From positions 34,032,256-34,096,255 of the forward strand of contig NC_061508.1 of the NCBI RefSeq assembly GCF_022539505.1: a stretch of 64,000 bases of DNA, read 5' to 3'. A model generated the notes under the pieces. That model saw nothing but the letters and a program-made list of their open reading frames with translations, was not told the DNA's origin and did not search any database. Positions 10,366 to 18,659 of this stretch are shown here, in pieces. This stretch comes from Lolium rigidum. Its lineage: Eukaryota > Streptophyta > Magnoliopsida > Poales > Poaceae. The stretch's first letter is position 1. Each line of letters begins with the position of its first letter. The position numbers were made by a program, and so were the translations under genes.

Positions 10366-10660
10366 CTACCAGAACCACATAACTGCTAGGACAGAGATGA
10401 CACCTAATAAAACTGCACAGATGAATCTACTTTTCTCCTCTCCCATCACTTTAAGTTCATGTTCTAGATTTTCTACCACTTGATCAAATACGGCAAGATC
10501 TGTCTCAACTCTCAACTTCTCCTTGCGAATAAGCTCGAATTCTTCTTTTCTTCCTCCACAATACGCTTCAGCTCGAATATCATCAGGTTTTTACGGGCCA
10601 ATTCATCACCTAAATTGGCCACCTTCTCCTCCAAATCCATCCTCCGGCTACACCACTGGT
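10366..10660 (-). pseudogene. Second MULE reading frame: coiled coil with C-terminal membrane segment
   Basis: Read from about 10660 down to the TAG at 10366-10368, the minus strand encodes MDLEEKVANLGDELARKN, then a charged helix rich in Lys/Glu (IFELKRIVEEEKK). After a frameshift near 10535 it continues VETDLAVFDQVVENLEHEL, and ends with a hydrophobic segment FICAVLLGVISVLAVMWFW just before the stop. This is a coiled coil with a tail anchor. Similar short proteins, often with an N-terminal GRF zinc finger, are common in grass MULE-type repeats; no GRF motif could be confirmed here. It converges with the transposase like mudrB does with mudrA, but homology to MURB is not claimed. Confidence 0.5.
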
Positions 10661-11248
10661 TGATTCACCTTGGTATGCAATGTACCATGGATCATCGGCT
10701 TGCACTGGCTAACTCGTAACAATAATGGAAAAAAGAACAACCGAAATCACCCCAACGAGGCCATGGCGGAACTTCAAATTCGACGGTAGTACGGAGAGCT
10801 GAAGCTAGATACCGCACTTCAGACGAGGTAGGAGAAGTAGAACGTGGCCACGACATGATCGAATCCCCACCCTCGCCGGTGTACCCGCTACGACCGGACA
10901 TTGAGGACTATTTCGTACCCGCAAACTCCAATAAATTACGGGAACCGAATCGATTAGGGAGCGGGGGAGGCAGAAGCGGAGGTCTTACAAAGCTATACCA
11001 ATTGGTGCGCGTAACAAATCCCGGTCGTCGTGGGCGGCGGATCTGCTTGCGGCGGACTTTCCTGCGGTGGGTACAATGCGTGCGGACGAAACAAGTGCTG
11101 GAGCCGTGGTTGACGTGCAGCGCCGCGGTTCGTCCGACGCCGCCGGGGACGGAGCCGGCGGCGCGACGAGGCGCCGGCGATGGCTGCTCCGTCCGACGGT
11201 GGGGAACGAGCTGCCAGCGGTTCTCCGGTCTAGCTTAAGAATAATTAA
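10661..11248. other. Open but unassigned GC-rich part of the MULE
   Basis: Both strands are open for more than 60 codons (plus 10855-11238, minus 10901-10692). On the minus strand it would be the 5' portion or promoter of the coiled-coil frame. No domain is recognised. Confidence 0.35.
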
Positions 11249-11289
11249 TTAGCGAACTTGTTGCTTCTCTCTATGATATTCTCTAAAGA

Positions 11290-11830
11290 CATATATCAGA
11301 GCGGCAATATGTGAGTTTTCCTGAAAAATAGACGACCCACTGGTCATTGGCTGCGCGAGCCCCACGGAAGCGGCAATATATGATTTTCTCTCTCTAAATA
11401 AGTAGACGATCCCACTGGTCATTGGCTGCGGCAGCCACACGGAGCGACAATATGTGTCTTTTCCTGAAAAATAGACGACCCCATCGGTCATTGGCTGCGG
11501 AGGCCCCACGAGCGGCAATATATGATTTTCTCTAAATAAATAGACGACCCCACCGGTCATTGGCTGCGGCAGCCCACGGAGCGGCAATATATGTCACGTC
11601 TTTTCTCGAAAAATAGACGACCCCACTGGTCATTGGCTGCGGAGGCCCCACGGAGCGGCAATATATGAGTTTCTCTAAATAAATAGACGACCCCACTTGG
11701 TCATTGGCTGCGGCAGCCCACGGAGCGGCAATATATGTCTTTTCCTGAAAAATAGACGACCCCATCTGGTCATTGGCTGCGGCAGCCCTATAGAGCGGCC
11801 CCATTTGTCATTGGCAGCACCGCGTATAAA
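11290..11830. repeat. Subterminal minisatellite, two alternating 65-72-bp monomers
   Basis: Seven monomers share AATAGACGACCCCA, GGTCATTGGCTGCGG and GAGCGGCAATATATG. They fall into two types: type B carries TTTTCCTGAAAAATAGAC (mostly followed by GGAGGCCCC), and type A carries TTCTCTAAATAAATAGAC followed by GGCAGCC. The order is B-A-B-A-B-A-B. The last monomer is truncated or altered near 11790. Confidence 0.85.
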
Positions 11831-12010
11831 ATCATGAATTAAAACGGCCCACACGTCGGCGATAGATGGATGGCTGCTCCGACGTGTCTCCGACCCTACC
11901 CGTCGGCACGAGACGGTCGGGGAGGAGCTGCCCCTGTGCGGCCCCACCCGGTCAGACTAACGGTCAAGGCCTTGACCTGACGGCTACCGGCCGTTCCAGC
12001 ACTTGTGCGT

Positions 12011-12106
12011 GTTTCAAACTAGAGGAGGGGAAAACTGAGGAAAAACTAAGGGACTGGGGAAAACTGAGTACAACTAACGAACCAGGGGCACGAAAATAGA
12101 AATCCC
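12011..12106 (-). repeat. MULE right terminal inverted repeat
   Basis: Reverse complement of the left TIR over about 96 bp, ending at CCC next to the TSD copy at 12107-12115. Confidence 0.9.
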
Positions 12107-12115
12107 TAGTTTCTC
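12107..12115. repeat. MULE target-site duplication, right copy
   Basis: TAGTTTCTC, identical to 4554-4562. The following bases (TAGACACTTTTGTT) also occur left of the element at 4513-4526, so the target itself held a short direct repeat. Confidence 0.9.
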
Positions 12116-12988
12116 TAGACACTTTTGTTTATTTCATTAATTTCTTTATGCTTCAAACTTTGGCCTATCTTGAACTCTTTTTTCCATTTTGGTCATTCGT
12201 ATGTGGTCTAAGAATCTATATATAACTTTTATTTTATTTTATAATTTTTTTGAATTAGTATGTATACTAGATCGATATACTCTTGGAAAAGAAAAATGAC
12301 TGGGCTCACATCCTAGCAACATCTTCACGTTGGCTTTTCAAATGATCTTATCATTGTCTTAGGCATTTGCTCTCGGGGATAAAGTAGCATAAAGAAACGT
12401 TCTTCACGATACGACAGTGTGTATCGTTGTGCCACACGACGAGAGGCGAGAGCCATGAATATTCTTGGATGCTGACAGTCGTGTCCCATCCCGAGACAAC
12501 ATTTGGACCAGGCGAAATAATGTACACACGTTGAAAAGCGATCCCACTTTGTTGCGATGTAAAAACTTTCAAATTGCATGCCGTTCATTGCTATGTATAT
12601 ATATTGGCACTTCCTTATTTGTTAACTCAACCACCTTGACAAACAGTCACATAACAATGCATGCATCTGCCTTTTGATTTATTTAGGAGATAAATATCAA
12701 TTTTGAGTTCTAGGAAACAACTAAGTTTTTATATGTCACAAAAAATGAAAAGCTATCTAATACGGAGTACAAGATAAGTCCATAATCACAAATTTACAAT
12801 CACAATAGATATGTGTTTCTCTGTTTGATGTGGTCGAGAACATTCAATAACTTGGCATTGTTATTTATCAGGTGCTAGTTCTATGATTGTTGAACTCATG
12901 CATTGTCCAAGAAAACAGCCACACAAGTGAAAAGTATGGATTTGGGTTAGACAAATTAAAATAAACAAAATACTAGTTAGACAAAGAA
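12116..12988. other. Intergenic, no gene seen
   Basis: AT-rich spacer between the MULE and the promoter region of the HAD gene. Minus-strand ORFs near 12350-12590 have no recognisable domain. Confidence 0.5.
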
Positions 12989-13178
12989 TCTAAGAGTGAT
13001 CAAATCATACTAAACCGTTGTACTTCTAACTTGTTAGGACTTTGTGCGTTTTTGGAATCCCAATACAAATGAAACGAATTGATGTATTCATCAAATGAAA
13101 TGAATACATGGGTGCCAAACGAGCTGTAAGAGTGATCAAATGGTACTAAACCGTTACACCTCCAACTTTACTGGACTG
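12989..13178. repeat. 52-bp direct repeat flanking an 86-bp spacer, upstream of the HAD gene
   Basis: TAAGAGTGATCAAAT...TACTAAACCGTT occurs at 12989-13041 and again at 13127-13178 with few changes. It lies roughly 250-400 bp upstream of the likely transcription start of the gene at 13803. Confidence 0.7.
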
Positions 13179-13399
13179 GGCTGCAAAACTTAAAATAAAT
13201 AAATCTGAGCTGCACGCATTCCGAAAAAAGGGAAAATTTTTGGAAAAAGAAAAGGAGCCCACGATCACCGCCACTCCACAAGTCCACAATACCCGAAATA
13301 ATAATTCGCAAAAAAAAACCCGAAATAAAAGACGCACGAAATAATTGTGCAGAACAACTGAAACCCTTAAAACAGCACACAATAGAGGGAAAAAAAAAC

Positions 13400-13802
13400 A
13401 GAGAAAAACCCAAGAAATCCGCTTCGCCGTCTCCAATTTCGCCTGCACACACATATCCCCTCAGAATCTCGCGCGAATTTCCCCGAGTTGTTCCCTCATC
13501 CCCGATTCGCGATCTGGGTTCGAAAGATGCGCGCCGATTCCCTTCCCCTTTCCCCCGCGCTCGGATCACAGGAAAGGCGTGGAGGAAACTGACGGCGAGG
13601 GCTCGTCGTCGGTTCCAACCGATCTGATCTCGCCTCCGCAGGTACGAGATCCACTGGCGCCGGAGATTGCGTGCCCCGCTTTCCTTAAATTTGCAATCTT
13701 GCAGATTCTGCGTGCTCTGCTTTGGGGTATGAGAATCTGATCCGGGTGGGTGCGCGGGTTTGGCAGGTTTCTTTGATTTGGACGGGGAATGCTCGTGTCA
13801 AC
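13400..13802 (+). promoter_or_regulatory. Probable 5' UTR/leader of the HAD gene
   Basis: The sequence is C-rich and resembles a plant 5' leader, with a candidate 5' UTR intron from GTACGAG at 13642 to TTTGGCAG at 13767. The transcription start is not determined. Confidence 0.4.
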
Positions 13803-15689
13803 ATGCTAAACCGAGGAGGAGCCGTGCGGTCGTTGCTGGATCGTCTCCGCCCGCCGCCGAGGGGAAGGAGCCCCGCCATGCCGCCGCCGGCCGCTGCCAG
13901 CCACGCTTGCTTCTCCAGTCTTAGCCACTCGAATGCGCACGGCGAGAGCAGCAGGGTGCAGAGGAAGGGTGCCCTGGATTTGGGGGCCGGTCGGAGGTTT
14001 GCGCCGGGCAGCGCGCTGAGCTTGAAGAGCTGTCTGGATTGGCAGGACGGCAGCAGGTTCAGGAGGGTGGATGGTGAAGGCGAGGCGGTGGATATCAAGG
14101 CGAGGGTTCTGTCCCCTCAGCGGCAGTTCGTGTGTGATTCAGAGGTTCGGCTGTCGGAGGAGGTGAGCGTGAAGAGTGTTAATGGAAATGGCGCTTGCCG
14201 TCCTGGGAAGCGCTTTGGTTTCCCTGAGCAGGCTGTGCCAACTAAGATGGTTGTTGCTGTTGATGTGGATGAAGGTATTGTGAAGCTAGATCTTTACCAT
14301 GCCTTGATCTTTACAGTAGAGATGTGCATCTCTGGGTTATGCAGGGCTAAATTACCATGTTCATTGCATAACTAGTTCCTTTCTCAGTGGTTGAGTTTCA
14401 TGTTGCCTAGTCTAGAACAATATTCTAAATGGAACATTATTGCAAAAAACTTCCATGAGAAAGGAACTTGTTATGCAATGATCATACTTTATAAAGTAAC
14501 ATATTTTTTTTGTTTCTTATAACTTACCATTTTCTCTTTATATTGTTATATCCCACCTGCAGTTCTCGGAAGCTTTCTTGCTGCCCTGAACAGATTTATT
14601 GCCGAGCGGTACTCATGGAATCACTCGGTGTCAGAGTACCATGTGTATGAGTTCTTTAAGGTGCCTTGCTTTTCCTACAAAATCTTGAGTTCCTGTTATT
14701 TATTCTCTATGGCGAGTTTGTAATTTGTTTTGCATCTTTTTTTGCAATACACTATGCAGATATGGAATTGTTCTCAAGAGAAAGGTTTGCATTGGTTGTA
14801 ATGTTCTCATCGTGTTTGTTTCAATAGAATGCTCTGAATTAAATTGAAGCATTCTGCTAAATTGTTGCAGCTAGTATTCTTGTCCACGAGTTCTTTACAA
14901 CCCATTACTTCCAAGATGGTATACATCCTATTCCAGGCGCTCGAGATGCTCTCCAAAATCTCTCTTCTTTCTGTAGCTTATCTGTAGTAACGTAAGTCAA
15001 TCATTTGATTTTAGACACACAGTTGATTATCTTTTGTTATGTGCTGCCTGCTTAGTGACATCTTTCCTCTTAAAGATCTCGGCAGGATGTAATAAAAAAT
15101 CACACATTAGAGTGGATCGAGAAGTTTTATCCAGGATTATTTGAGCAGATCCATTTTGGGAATCATTTTGCTTTGCAAGGTCAATCAAGGCCAAAATCAG
15201 AGATTTGCAGGTATTGTTTGAGGAACCTTATTCTACTTTTTTCAGTCATTTAAAGACACTCTGCATTCAGTCTTCGACTAGGCTTAGAACACATATTAAA
15301 GAATAATGATTTTCAAAATGTCGTTTACTATCTCACTTCAAGCTGTTACAGCATGTTCTCGGCTTTTTTGACACAGAATGTTAAAAGACCTACTTACTAT
15401 CTCATTTGAATCTGTTACAACATATTCTCACTTGTTCTTACACAAAAATTTAACTCCTTGGCTTCCGAATGCCTTCAGATCGTTTGGTGCGCAGGTTTTA
15501 ATAGACGACAACCCGAGATATGCTCAAGAATGTGCCGAGGATGGCATGAGGGTCCTGCTGTTTGATTATGATAACTCGTATCCCTGGTGCAAAACTGGTG
15601 TGGATCAATCACATCCGTTGGTGACCAAGGTTCATAACTGGCAAGAAGTCGAGCAGAAACTTCTTTCGTGGGTAGCACCTGAGAGCTGA
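13803..15689 (+). CDS. HAD-superfamily 5'(3')-deoxyribonucleotidase-like protein (NT5C type), six exons
   Basis: Exons 13803-14274, 14563-14660, 14760-14784, 14871-14991, 15076-15210 and 15479-15689 all have GT/AG borders and join in frame to 353 residues. All four HAD motifs are present: motif I AVDVDEVLG (nucleophile Asp154, acid/base Asp156), motif II VVTS (239-240), motif III Lys279 in RPKSEIC, motif IV LIDDN (Asp293/Asp294). Between motifs I and II lies an all-helical cap, as in NT5C-type nucleotidases, which remove phosphate from (deoxy)nucleoside monophosphates; the actual substrate is not shown. The first 145 residues are basic and low-complexity, possibly an organelle transit peptide. 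The start at 13803 was chosen because the in-frame ATG at 13722 precedes a likely 5' UTR splice acceptor (GGCAG near 13767). The 25-bp micro-exon 3 is notable. Convergent with the STIG1-like gene. Confidence 0.85.
15303..15445. repeat. 69-bp tandem duplication in intron 5 of the HAD gene
   Basis: TTTACTATCTCACTT...CTGTTACAGCATGTTCTC at about 15324 is repeated 69 bp downstream with about 80% identity by eye. It does not affect the splice sites at 15211 and 15478. Confidence 0.7.
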
Positions 15690-16685
15690 CATTCTTTGTC
15701 GGGTGTGGGAAGCAGAATTGTGAGCAGCAGATAAGAGCCCAGTTTCTGAATGAACATCCTGGATCCCTTCTAACATTTCAATCCATGAACATGTCAAGGG
15801 TAAAGTAGAATACCCCAGATCATCAGTGATAGAATGACAATGGAACATTACCTTACTGCAGCATGATTGGTGTAGGCCTGAAATGCAATCAAACAGTCTA
15901 GTATGCCATTGGATGATTCAAGATCACGTGTTGAAGCTCAATTCTTGGCACTGTGCTATGTGCATCTGTTGGATCAAATAGTTCCTATGAATATATATCT
16001 AATAAGCATTATTATCTTATGAATTGGATCTTTTGTCCTGGGTCCTGATTTGTACTGGTGCAAAGGTAGCAAGTGGTTACAGTTGTGTGCTAATTGTGCT
16101 ATCATGTCGTATTTTATTGCAGATTGAATCGATGTCAGGGAAAAAAAAGTACTGTAAATCATCATGTACTGGGCCTACAATGTGAATGAATATCTTTATG
16201 AATATGAATATGACAATTTTGTTTTCGGGTATCCTCTCTATCCACATATCTCAAAGCACGGTACAGCTGAGCTTCTGCCTACGAGTACGACAAGGCTAAA
16301 TTTGCTGTGCCATATACTAACATTATCAAATGTCATTACCGCCAGTCGAGTCTCTGGTAATGTTAATTCAACGGAAGCAATCAATCTGAGATAACCACAC
16401 TTTTCTGTAGGCAGCACTGGCAATCATCATAATCAATATGTTACGAGTTATGACTTATTATATATATCTCTGTAAATCAATAGGTTTTCTGTAGGCAGCA
16501 CTGGCAATCATCATAATCAATATGTTACGAGTTATGACATGTTATATATATCTCTGTAAATCAATAGGTTATGAGGAGTTGTTATATATCTCAACACCAG
16601 TATCGCGTTCTGTATATGCACATAGCTATAAGTAGTGCAAATCTTAAGATACCACCGACGCATAATTAGGATCCACTATATATTA
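15690..16685. other. Convergent 3' region between the HAD and STIG1-like genes
   Basis: Contains the 3' UTR of the HAD gene and, at its right end, that of the STIG1-like gene. AT-rich, no further gene seen. Confidence 0.55.
16401..16568. repeat. 84-bp tandem duplication
   Basis: A unit starting TTTTCTGTAGGCAGCACTGG occurs at 16401-16484 and 16485-16568, nearly identical (CTTATTATAT against CATGTTATAT is the main change). The near identity suggests a recent duplication. Confidence 0.9.
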
Positions 16686-17081
16686 CTACTGCGCATAGTT
16701 GCAGAAGCCCTGGTTGCACTTGCCATCGCACTGGTTGGAGCAGCTGCCGCAGTTCTTCTTGTCGGAGAGCAGATCCACGCAGTGGCTGCCACAGCACGTC
16801 CGGCCGTGCTTGCAGGCCTTGTTGCAGCCGCCGCAGTGCTCGGCGCTAGCGACGATGTCCACGCACTGACCGCCGCAGCACGTCGTCCCGGCGCTCCCCG
16901 GCACGAGGCATGCTTCAGGCGACTTCTTCGAGCAATAGTTCGTAGGCAGGACGACAGTGCCACCAACAAGCAGGAAACGGCTCCTCCTCGCCGGGAGCGG
17001 GAGCGCCAGGCTAGCGCTGATGGCGGTGCCAGTGGCAGTGGCTAGCACCGTGAGGAGAAGCAGGAAGGCGGCGCGCGCCAT
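16686..17081 (-). CDS. STIG1-like secreted cysteine-rich protein
   Basis: Single exon, 131 residues, ATG at 17081, TAG at 16686. The N-terminus MARAAFLLLLTVLATA is a signal peptide with cleavage likely near residue 24, followed by a short variable region and a C-terminal block with 16 cysteines. The block has two similar modules (TCCGGQCVDI...CGGCNKAC and TCCGSHCVDL...CGSCSNQC) and ends CDGKCNQGFCNYAQ, the signature of the plant STIG1 family. Family members are extracellular and act in stigma exudate and pollen-tube signalling or in cell-wall/ROS responses; the role of this member is unknown. The longer upstream frame (to 17327) is 5' UTR plus transposon and is not used. A Harbinger-like element sits 108 bp upstream, directly in the TATA box. 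Confidence 0.9.
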   Translation of the reverse strand: MARAAFLLLLTVLATATGTAISASLALPLPARRSRFLLVGGTVVLPTNYCSKKSPEACLVPGSAGTTCCGGQCVDIVASAEHCGGCNKACKHGRTCCGSHCVDLLSDKKNCGSCSNQCDGKCNQGFCNYAQ

Positions 17082-17560
17082 TGCGAAGTGAATGAAAAAT
17101 GAGTAATCGGGATTTGGATCAGCCTCGAGATTATGGAGATAGCTGTAGGATTTGAGGGTGTGAAGTGAATGTCTCTGAATCGCCGCACTTAGAGCATCTC
17201 CAGTCGCGTCCCCCAAACCGTCCCCCAAACCGCGCCGGATCGAGCGTTTGGGGGACGTATTTCGTTCGTGCCGCGTTTGGGGGACGTCGCTCCCCAGCCG
17301 CGTCCCCCAAACGCCGCCCCCAAACATTTAAAATAATTTTTCTGGCATTTTTATTTCAATTTCCACAAACTAATACATAATTTGGAACGTGGTTTACACG
17401 AAAACACAGTTTGGAACATGGTTTTCCACAAACTAATACATAGTTTGAACCATGGTGGACACAAATATAAAATATTGCAAAGAAACTAAACCTAACTAGG
17501 CCGTGCATCGAAGGTTTCGTGTGTTCGCTGCTAAGAAAGAACACTCGAGGGCACACCCGA

Positions 17561-18169
17561 TCACCTAAAGCTGGAAAATCCGAGCGGGAGGATGGTGCCC
17601 TTGTTGGTTCTACCGATGAGGCGAACATGCGAAACCTCCGTGCACGTATTCGCTGCGAAGAAACAACACTCATTCAGTCGTCCTCCTCGTCGGTCTTTGT
17701 CGTCGTCCCCGTCGACGTGGTAGTCCCGGAGGCAGCGCCTCTCGTCGAAGACCTTGACGCTCATGTCCCTGTTGCCGAAGTAGGAGAACACGAGGATGAA
17801 GCCGGCTTCGAGGCTGTGGTGGCGCGCGAACTTCTCCCAGCCGATGTTGAGGTACATCTTGCCGCGCGCGTCGTAGATCGCCTTGACGATCCACCGGCGG
17901 TAGCCGCACGAATGCTCCCGCGGATGCATCGTGCGCGGGCGTACGCCGCCGACGTACTCGGCGAAGGAGTCCGGCAGCCTCTGGATGCCGCGCGGGTCGC
18001 CCTTGAGGACGTGGACGAACTCGAACAGGACGCCCGGCTCCACGTCCATCTCCGACGATGAAGACGACGGCGTGGGAGGCGACGGCGAGCGTTCAGCTGT
18101 GCCGCGGCCACGACCACGACCACGACCACGGCCGCGGCCGCGAGGTCCGCCTCCGCCTCTACCAGACAT
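17561..18169 (-). CDS. B3-type DNA-binding protein with GR-rich N-terminus (transposon cargo)
   Basis: 202 residues as read. Residues 1-25 are Gly/Arg repeats (MSGRGGGGPRGRGRGRGRG), likely to bind nucleic acid. Then comes a Ser/Pro/acidic linker. Residues about 48-150 fit the B3 fold: FVHVLKGD...LPDSFAEYV at the start, RRWIVKAIYDARGKMYL, IGWEKFARHHSLEAGFILVF, SYFGNRDMSVKVFDERRC. The conserved Trp, GW-x2-F, H-x-L-x2-G and F-D positions of plant B3 proteins are present. After VDGDDD a 1-base insertion relative to copy 2 replaces the ending TDEEDD-stop by about 40 unrelated residues. Otherwise the frame is intact, so a DNA-binding protein could still be made. Whether it is expressed or binds the element's own ends is unknown. 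Confidence 0.7.
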   Translation of the reverse strand: MSGRGGGGPRGRGRGRGRGRGRGTAERSPSPPTPSSSSSEMDVEPGVLFEFVHVLKGDPRGIQRLPDSFAEYVGGVRPRTMHPREHSCGYRRWIVKAIYDARGKMYLNIGWEKFARHHSLEAGFILVFSYFGNRDMSVKVFDERRCLRDYHVDGDDDKDRRGGRLNECCFFAANTCTEVSHVRLIGRTNKGTILPLGFSSFR

Positions 18170-18200
18170 AGCGTCGAGTCTTGTTGAGAGATGGTGGCGG

Positions 18201-18230
18201 CTAGGGTTTGGGAGAGAGGCGCTAGGGTTT
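18201..18230 (-). promoter_or_regulatory. Two telo-box-like motifs in the B3 gene leader, copy 1
   Basis: AAACCCTAG on the minus strand at 18222-18230 and 18201-18209, between the TATA box and the ATG. Telo-boxes are common in leaders of growth-related plant genes. Both are conserved in copy 2. Confidence 0.6.
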
Positions 18231-18259
18231 GTGTGTGAGAGGGACGATGAGAGGCGCCC

Positions 18260-18270
18260 CTTTTATAGGC
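18260..18270 (-). promoter_or_regulatory. TATA box of the transposon-borne B3 gene, copy 1
   Basis: Minus strand CCTATAAAAGG, about 95 bp upstream of the ATG at 18169, with a C/T-rich leader. Identical in copy 2. Confidence 0.7.
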
Positions 18271-18652
18271 CGGAGGGAGGCGGAGGAGCGGTGGCGCTCA
18301 TTAACGCCGGCACGCAGAGCTAGGCGCGACGGGACGCGTCCGCTGCGCCCTCTGCGGGAACCGCACCGTCGCTGCGCGCCAATAACTTCCGTCGCGAGGT
18401 AGGCGACGGTTAGGTTTAAATTAATTGTGCCGCTGACGGGTCGGCCCCGCCACTCCCCGCCTCGCTTTTCGTTGTGTCCGGCGTCCCCGGAGCGTCCCCT
18501 GTGGGACGGGGACGGGCTCGGGGCGCCGGACACCATATAGGGGCGCGCCGGACAAAAAAGGGCTTTGGGGGACGCGGCTGGAACGCTTTTTTTGTCCGGC
18601 GCGCCCCAAATCCCTTTGGGGGACGGTTTGGGGGACGCGACTGGAGATGCTC

Positions 18653-18659
18653 TTATATA
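18653..18659 (-). promoter_or_regulatory. Original TATA box of the STIG1-like gene, split from its gene by the transposon
   Basis: Minus strand TATATAA ends exactly at the element border. Its last three bases are the duplicated TAA target. Before insertion this box lay about 110 bp from the STIG1 ATG, a normal spacing; it is now 1.57 kb away. Confidence 0.7.

Larger units (their letters stand above)
4563..12106 (+). mobile_element. Complete MuDR-class MULE, 7544 bp
   Basis: The element is bounded by about 96-97-bp terminal inverted repeats (4563-4659 and 12011-12106; both start GGGATTTCTA and share GTGCCCCTGGTTCGTTAG) and an exact 9-bp TSD. It encodes a MURA-type transposase on the plus strand (5178-8291) and, converging from the other end, a coiled-coil/transmembrane frame on the minus strand (about 10366-10660). 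Between and after them lie several unrelated minisatellites. The transposase is broken by many frameshifts and stops, so the copy is not autonomous now, but the intact ends would let it be moved in trans. A second, TIR-like stretch at 8920-9080 suggests an internal nested or recombinant element. Confidence 0.92.
17192..18652 (-). mobile_element. PIF/Harbinger-like element carrying a B3-domain gene, copy 1 (1461 bp)
   Basis: Starts GAGCATCTCCAGTCGCGTCC and ends with the inverse GCGACTGGAGATGCTC; the TIR is about 38 bp (17192-17229 and 18615-18652). The 3-bp TSD TTA (17189-17191 and 18653-18655) is the PIF/Harbinger type. There is no transposase. The interior has one gene on the minus strand (start 18169) with its own TATA box and 5' leader. 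A second copy in opposite orientation lies at 30158-31616, and the two can be aligned over their whole length. Inserted in the promoter of the STIG1-like gene with its cargo gene in the same transcriptional direction. Confidence 0.88.

Noticed and set aside
11249..11947. Minus-strand ORFs of 90-112 codons with repeated GLPQPMT and AAAANDQ
   Set aside because: Translation of the alternating minisatellite, not a protein family; also considered as a CRISPR-like array and rejected because there are no unique spacers and this is plant DNA.
13685..14098. 137-codon minus-strand ORF
   Set aside because: Antisense to exon 1 of the HAD gene.
16635..17045. 136-codon plus-strand ORF rich in Ala/Val
   Set aside because: Antisense to the STIG1-like gene; open because of the GC-rich third positions of that gene.
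16686..17327. Long version of the STIG1-like protein starting at 17327
   Set aside because: The extra N-terminus is encoded by transposon DNA and 5' UTR; the signal peptide starts at Met 17081.
17519..18061. 180-codon plus-strand ORF
   Set aside because: Antisense shadow of the B3-domain gene; no domain of its own.
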